This document shows positions 61,617 through 64,000 of a stretch of 64,000 nucleotides of DNA, piece after piece; the first letter of the stretch is position 1, and each line of letters starts with the position of its first letter. The DNA is taken from positions 62,001 through 126,000 of the forward strand of contig NZ_JOTP01000005.1 in the NCBI RefSeq assembly GCF_000715205.1. Direction: 5' to 3'. This DNA comes from Bacillus zhangzhouensis (GTDB taxonomy: Bacteria; Bacillota; Bacilli; Bacillales; Bacillaceae). A program made the translations under genes and the position numbers. The notes beneath the pieces are model-generated. The model was not told the DNA's origin. It worked only from the letters and a program-made list of their open reading frames with translations, and did no database searches.

Positions 61617-62963
61617 ATGAGTGAAAAAGCCTTTGTGACGGTCACAGCCCTTACAAAATACATAAAAAGAAAATTTGATGTGGACCCGCACTTAGAAGAT
61701 ATTTGGATCAAAGGTGAGTTATCCAATGTGAAGATTCATTCAAGAGGTCATGTTTACTTCACCTTGAAAGATGAAAACGCACGCATGCAAGCTGTCATGT
61801 TCCAGCGCTCCGCTTCCAAGCTGCCTTTTTCACCAAAGAGCGGGATGAAAGTGTTTGTACGCGGCGGGATTCAAGTATATGAACCAAGCGGCAACTATCA
61901 ATTATATGCAAAGGAAATGCAGCCTGATGGTGTTGGTGCTCTTCATCTCGCTTATGAAGAGCTGAAGAAAAAGCTAGCAAGTGAAGGCTTATTTGATGCG
62001 CGTTATAAAAAACCAATTCCTGAATATCCAGAAGTCGTTGGTGTGATTACATCCCCAACAGGAGCGGCTGTTCGAGATGTCATTACAACCATCAACAGGC
62101 GCTATCAGCAGGCCAAAATCATCGTGCTTCCGGCGTTAGTCCAAGGTGAAAATGCCACCCGTTCAATCGTTGAACGGATCAAAGAAGCAAATGAAAAGCA
62201 AATCTGCGATGTCTTGATTGTCGGAAGAGGAGGAGGTTCGATTGAAGAACTTTGGGCCTTTAATGAAGAGGCAGTCGCAAGAGCGATCTTCGCATCAGAC
62301 ATTCCAATCATTTCTGCAGTTGGGCACGAAACGGACTTTACGATCAGTGATTTTACTGCAGACATGAGAGCACCCACACCAACAGGAGCAGCCGAGCTAG
62401 CTGTTCCAAGCACAGCCGATTTAATGGAACGAATCAAATCGATCGACATTCGGTTAACACGAGCCGTGAAGAATCGAACTTCCCAAGCGAAGGACCGTCT
62501 TGTGGCGCTTCAATCCTCTTATGCCTTCCGTTTTCCAAAGCGATTACAAGAGCAAAAAGAGCAGCAATTCGATATGGTATTTGATCGTTTTCAAAAACAG
62601 CTGACGAGGCAAATTGAACAAAAACGCAGTCAGCTTGACCGCCAGACATACAGATTAAAGCCGCTTCATCCAAAAGAGCAGCTGCTTCAGGCGAAAAAAC
62701 GTCACGCCAATGAAACAGATCAACTCATCCGCAGTATGAATGTGCAAATGAAATCAATTCATTCGCAGTTCCAATCTGTTCTTGGTAAACTAAATGCATT
62801 AAATCCGCTTCAAGTGATGGAAAGAGGCTACAGTTTAGCCTATAAAGAAGATGAACTGATTAAAAGTGTGAACCAAGTAAATACGAAGGATCAGCTGACC
62901 ATTACAATGAAGGATGGGCGTCTTATTTGTGAGGTTATTGAGAAGGAGGGACAATCATCATGA
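61617..62963 (+). CDS. xseA: Exodeoxyribonuclease VII large subunit XseA
   Basis: 448 residues. N-terminal OB-fold domain (about 1-100; [18 protein letters not shown] near 35) and catalytic domain with [14 protein letters not shown] near 200-213 and [11 protein letters not shown] near 234-244; a C-terminal coiled coil (about 270-390). Start ATG at 61617 after AGAGGAGGAATACGTC; an earlier in-frame ATG lies within the hairpin region. Forms ExoVII with XseB. Confidence 0.96.
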   Translation: MSEKAFVTVTALTKYIKRKFDVDPHLEDIWIKGELSNVKIHSRGHVYFTLKDENARMQAVMFQRSASKLPFSPKSGMKVFVRGGIQVYEPSGNYQLYAKEMQPDGVGALHLAYEELKKKLASEGLFDARYKKPIPEYPEVVGVITSPTGAAVRDVITTINRRYQQAKIIVLPALVQGENATRSIVERIKEANEKQICDVLIVGRGGGSIEELWAFNEEAVARAIFASDIPIISAVGHETDFTISDFTADMRAPTPTGAAELAVPSTADLMERIKSIDIRLTRAVKNRTSQAKDRLVALQSSYAFRFPKRLQEQKEQQFDMVFDRFQKQLTRQIEQKRSQLDRQTYRLKPLHPKEQLLQAKKRHANETDQLIRSMNVQMKSIHSQFQSVLGKLNALNPLQVMERGYSLAYKEDELIKSVNQVNTKDQLTITMKDGRLICEVIEKEGQSS

Positions 62964-63220
62964 CAGAATCAAATAAACAAAAAGAAGAACAAATGACATT
63001 TGAAGAGGCCATGAAAGGTCTTGAAGAGATTGTTGGGAAGCTCGAAGAGGGAGATGTACCGCTTGAGCAAGCCATCCATTATTTCCAAGAAGGTATGACA
63101 CTTTCAAAGCTTTGTCATGAAAAGTTACAGCATGTTGAAAAGCAAATGGATTTCATTTTAAAAGAGGATGGTGAACTGGCTCCTTTTTCAGTGAAGGAGG
63201 CAGATGCTGGTGACAAGTAA
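62960..63220 (+). CDS. xseB: Exodeoxyribonuclease VII small subunit XseB
   Basis: 86 residues (84 in B. subtilis). Two long helices with [20 protein letters not shown], the family mark, and [16 protein letters not shown] at 62960 overlaps the xseA end by four bases, ribosome site GAGAAGGAGGGAC. Overlaps the ispA start by about 11 bases. Confidence 0.95.
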   Translation: MTESNKQKEEQMTFEEAMKGLEEIVGKLEEGDVPLEQAIHYFQEGMTLSKLCHEKLQHVEKQMDFILKEDGELAPFSVKEADAGDK

Positions 63221-64000
63221 TTTAAATGATTTTTTGACAACACGAAAACAGGCAATCGAAGATTATTTATTTACATATGTTCAGGAATTGCATATCCCAG
63301 AAGACTTGAAATCCTCTATGCTTTATTCTTTAGAAGCAGGCGGAAAAAGGCTTCGCCCTGTTCTCGTTCTTGCTCTTTTAAATGCCTATGGAAAAAGTGA
63401 AAAAGACGGCATACCTGTTGGCTGTGCAGTGGAAATGATTCATACGTATTCATTGATTCATGACGACCTTCCATGCATGGATGATGACGATCTTCGCAGA
63501 GGAAAGCCGACCAACCATAAAGTATATGGAGAAGCAACAGCGGTTCTTGCAGGCGACGCGCTTTTAACCGAAAGCTTCCGCCTGATTACATCGCAACTAT
63601 CTGACAATGTATCCGCTGATCAAAAGCTCAGAATCATAGATGAACTTGTAAAATCAGCAGGTGCGCTTGGAATGGTTGGCGGTCAATTTGATGATATGGA
63701 AGCAGAGCAAAAACAACAAATACCTCTTGCTGAATTAGAATCCATTCACGCCCGGAAAACAGGAAAGCTTCTGACCTTCAGCGTAGCAGCAGGTGCGATG
63801 CTGGCAGGTGCATCTGATGACGATATCGAAAACTTGAGAGAATTCAGCTATCATATCGGTATTGCTTTTCAAATCCGTGATGATATTTTAGATCTCGAAG
63901 GAAGCGAAGAAAAGATAGGAAAACGGGTCGGCTCCGATACAGCAAATGAAAAGTCGACATATCCTTCTTTATTAACTCTTTCAGGCGCAAAAGAAAAACT
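63210..64000 (+). CDS. ispA: Farnesyl diphosphate synthase IspA (3' cut by window)
   Basis: 264 residues visible, open to the window end. Polyprenyl synthase motifs: first aspartate-rich motif in [11 protein letters not shown] near 85-94, second in [12 protein letters not shown] near 225 (DDxxD). The G-G-K-R-L-R-P segment near 45 binds IPP. GTG at 63210 is preferred, nine bases after AAGGAGG and matching the B. subtilis start; an ATG at 63204 is also in frame. It makes FPP for undecaprenyl and menaquinone routes. In B. subtilis it is yqiD; dxs usually follows. Confidence 0.95.
   Translation, partial: MTSNLNDFLTTRKQAIEDYLFTYVQELHIPEDLKSSMLYSLEAGGKRLRPVLVLALLNAYGKSEKDGIPVGCAVEMIHTYSLIHDDLPCMDDDDLRRGKPTNHKVYGEATAVLAGDALLTESFRLITSQLSDNVSADQKLRIIDELVKSAGALGMVGGQFDDMEAEQKQQIPLAELESIHARKTGKLLTFSVAAGAMLAGASDDDIENLREFSYHIGIAFQIRDDILDLEGSEEKIGKRVGSDTANEKSTYPSLLTLSGAKEK

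Overview
The window is chromosomal DNA of a low-GC, endospore-forming Firmicute. Gene order follows, almost gene for gene, the Bacillus subtilis segment zur - yqfW - ispG - sodA - pstS - glcK - comG - tasA/sinR - gcv - lipM - efp - spoIIIA - accBC - xseAB - ispA. Gene content (a zinc permease next to zur, short TapA, no yqgA, yqgU or yqhB) and protein divergence suggest a relative of B. subtilis, most likely the Bacillus pumilus/safensis/altitudinis group. That placement is inferred from memory, not from a search. There is no prophage, complete insertion sequence, CRISPR array or rRNA; the region is core chromosome.

Layout: 0-7 kb, end of a zinc ABC permease, Zur, a ROK sugar kinase, YqfW, YqfX, IspG, YqfZ, a GNAT acetyltransferase, YqgB and YqgC. 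7-16 kb, sodA, yqgE, pbpA and the phosphate operon pstS-C-A-BA-BB behind PhoP-type repeats. 16-29 kb, yqzCD, rpmGA, yqgN, yqgO, the rhomboid protease gluP, yqgQ-glcK, an LtaS-type enzyme, YqgT, an MFS transporter, yqgV-yqgY, mgsR behind a SigB-type promoter, and tRNA-Gln. 29-40 kb, the stressosome protein RsbRD, the comGA-GG competence pilus operon, the biofilm fibre operon tapA-sipW-tasA with SinR operators, convergent sinI-sinR, and yqhG-yqhH. 40-49 kb, tandem glycine riboswitch with gcvT-gcvPA-gcvPB, yqhL, lipM, mntR, yqhO-yqhQ. 49-64 kb, yqhR, aroQ, yqhT, efp, yqhV, the eight-gene spoIIIA operon, accB-accC-yqhY, nusB-folD-xseA-xseB and the start of ispA, cut by the window end.

Most striking noncoding observation: two about 95% identical elements of about 175 bp (26472-26646 and 27681-27855). 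Each sits exactly at the 3' foot of a rho-independent terminator, and the whole 24-25 bp terminator hairpin is repeated on the far side. A truncated third copy follows another terminator at 5516. The host terminators differ in sequence, so the terminator hairpin appears to be the target and to have been duplicated. The arrangement leaves a T-run only on the outer side of each hairpin, which predicts that convergent transcripts from both sides read through the element and carry it in their 3' UTRs. I do not recognise this family. Other oddities are spoIIIAD without any ATG/GTG/TTG start, a probable frameshifted gene remnant before rpmGA, and a perfect 11-bp inverted repeat upstream of comGA.
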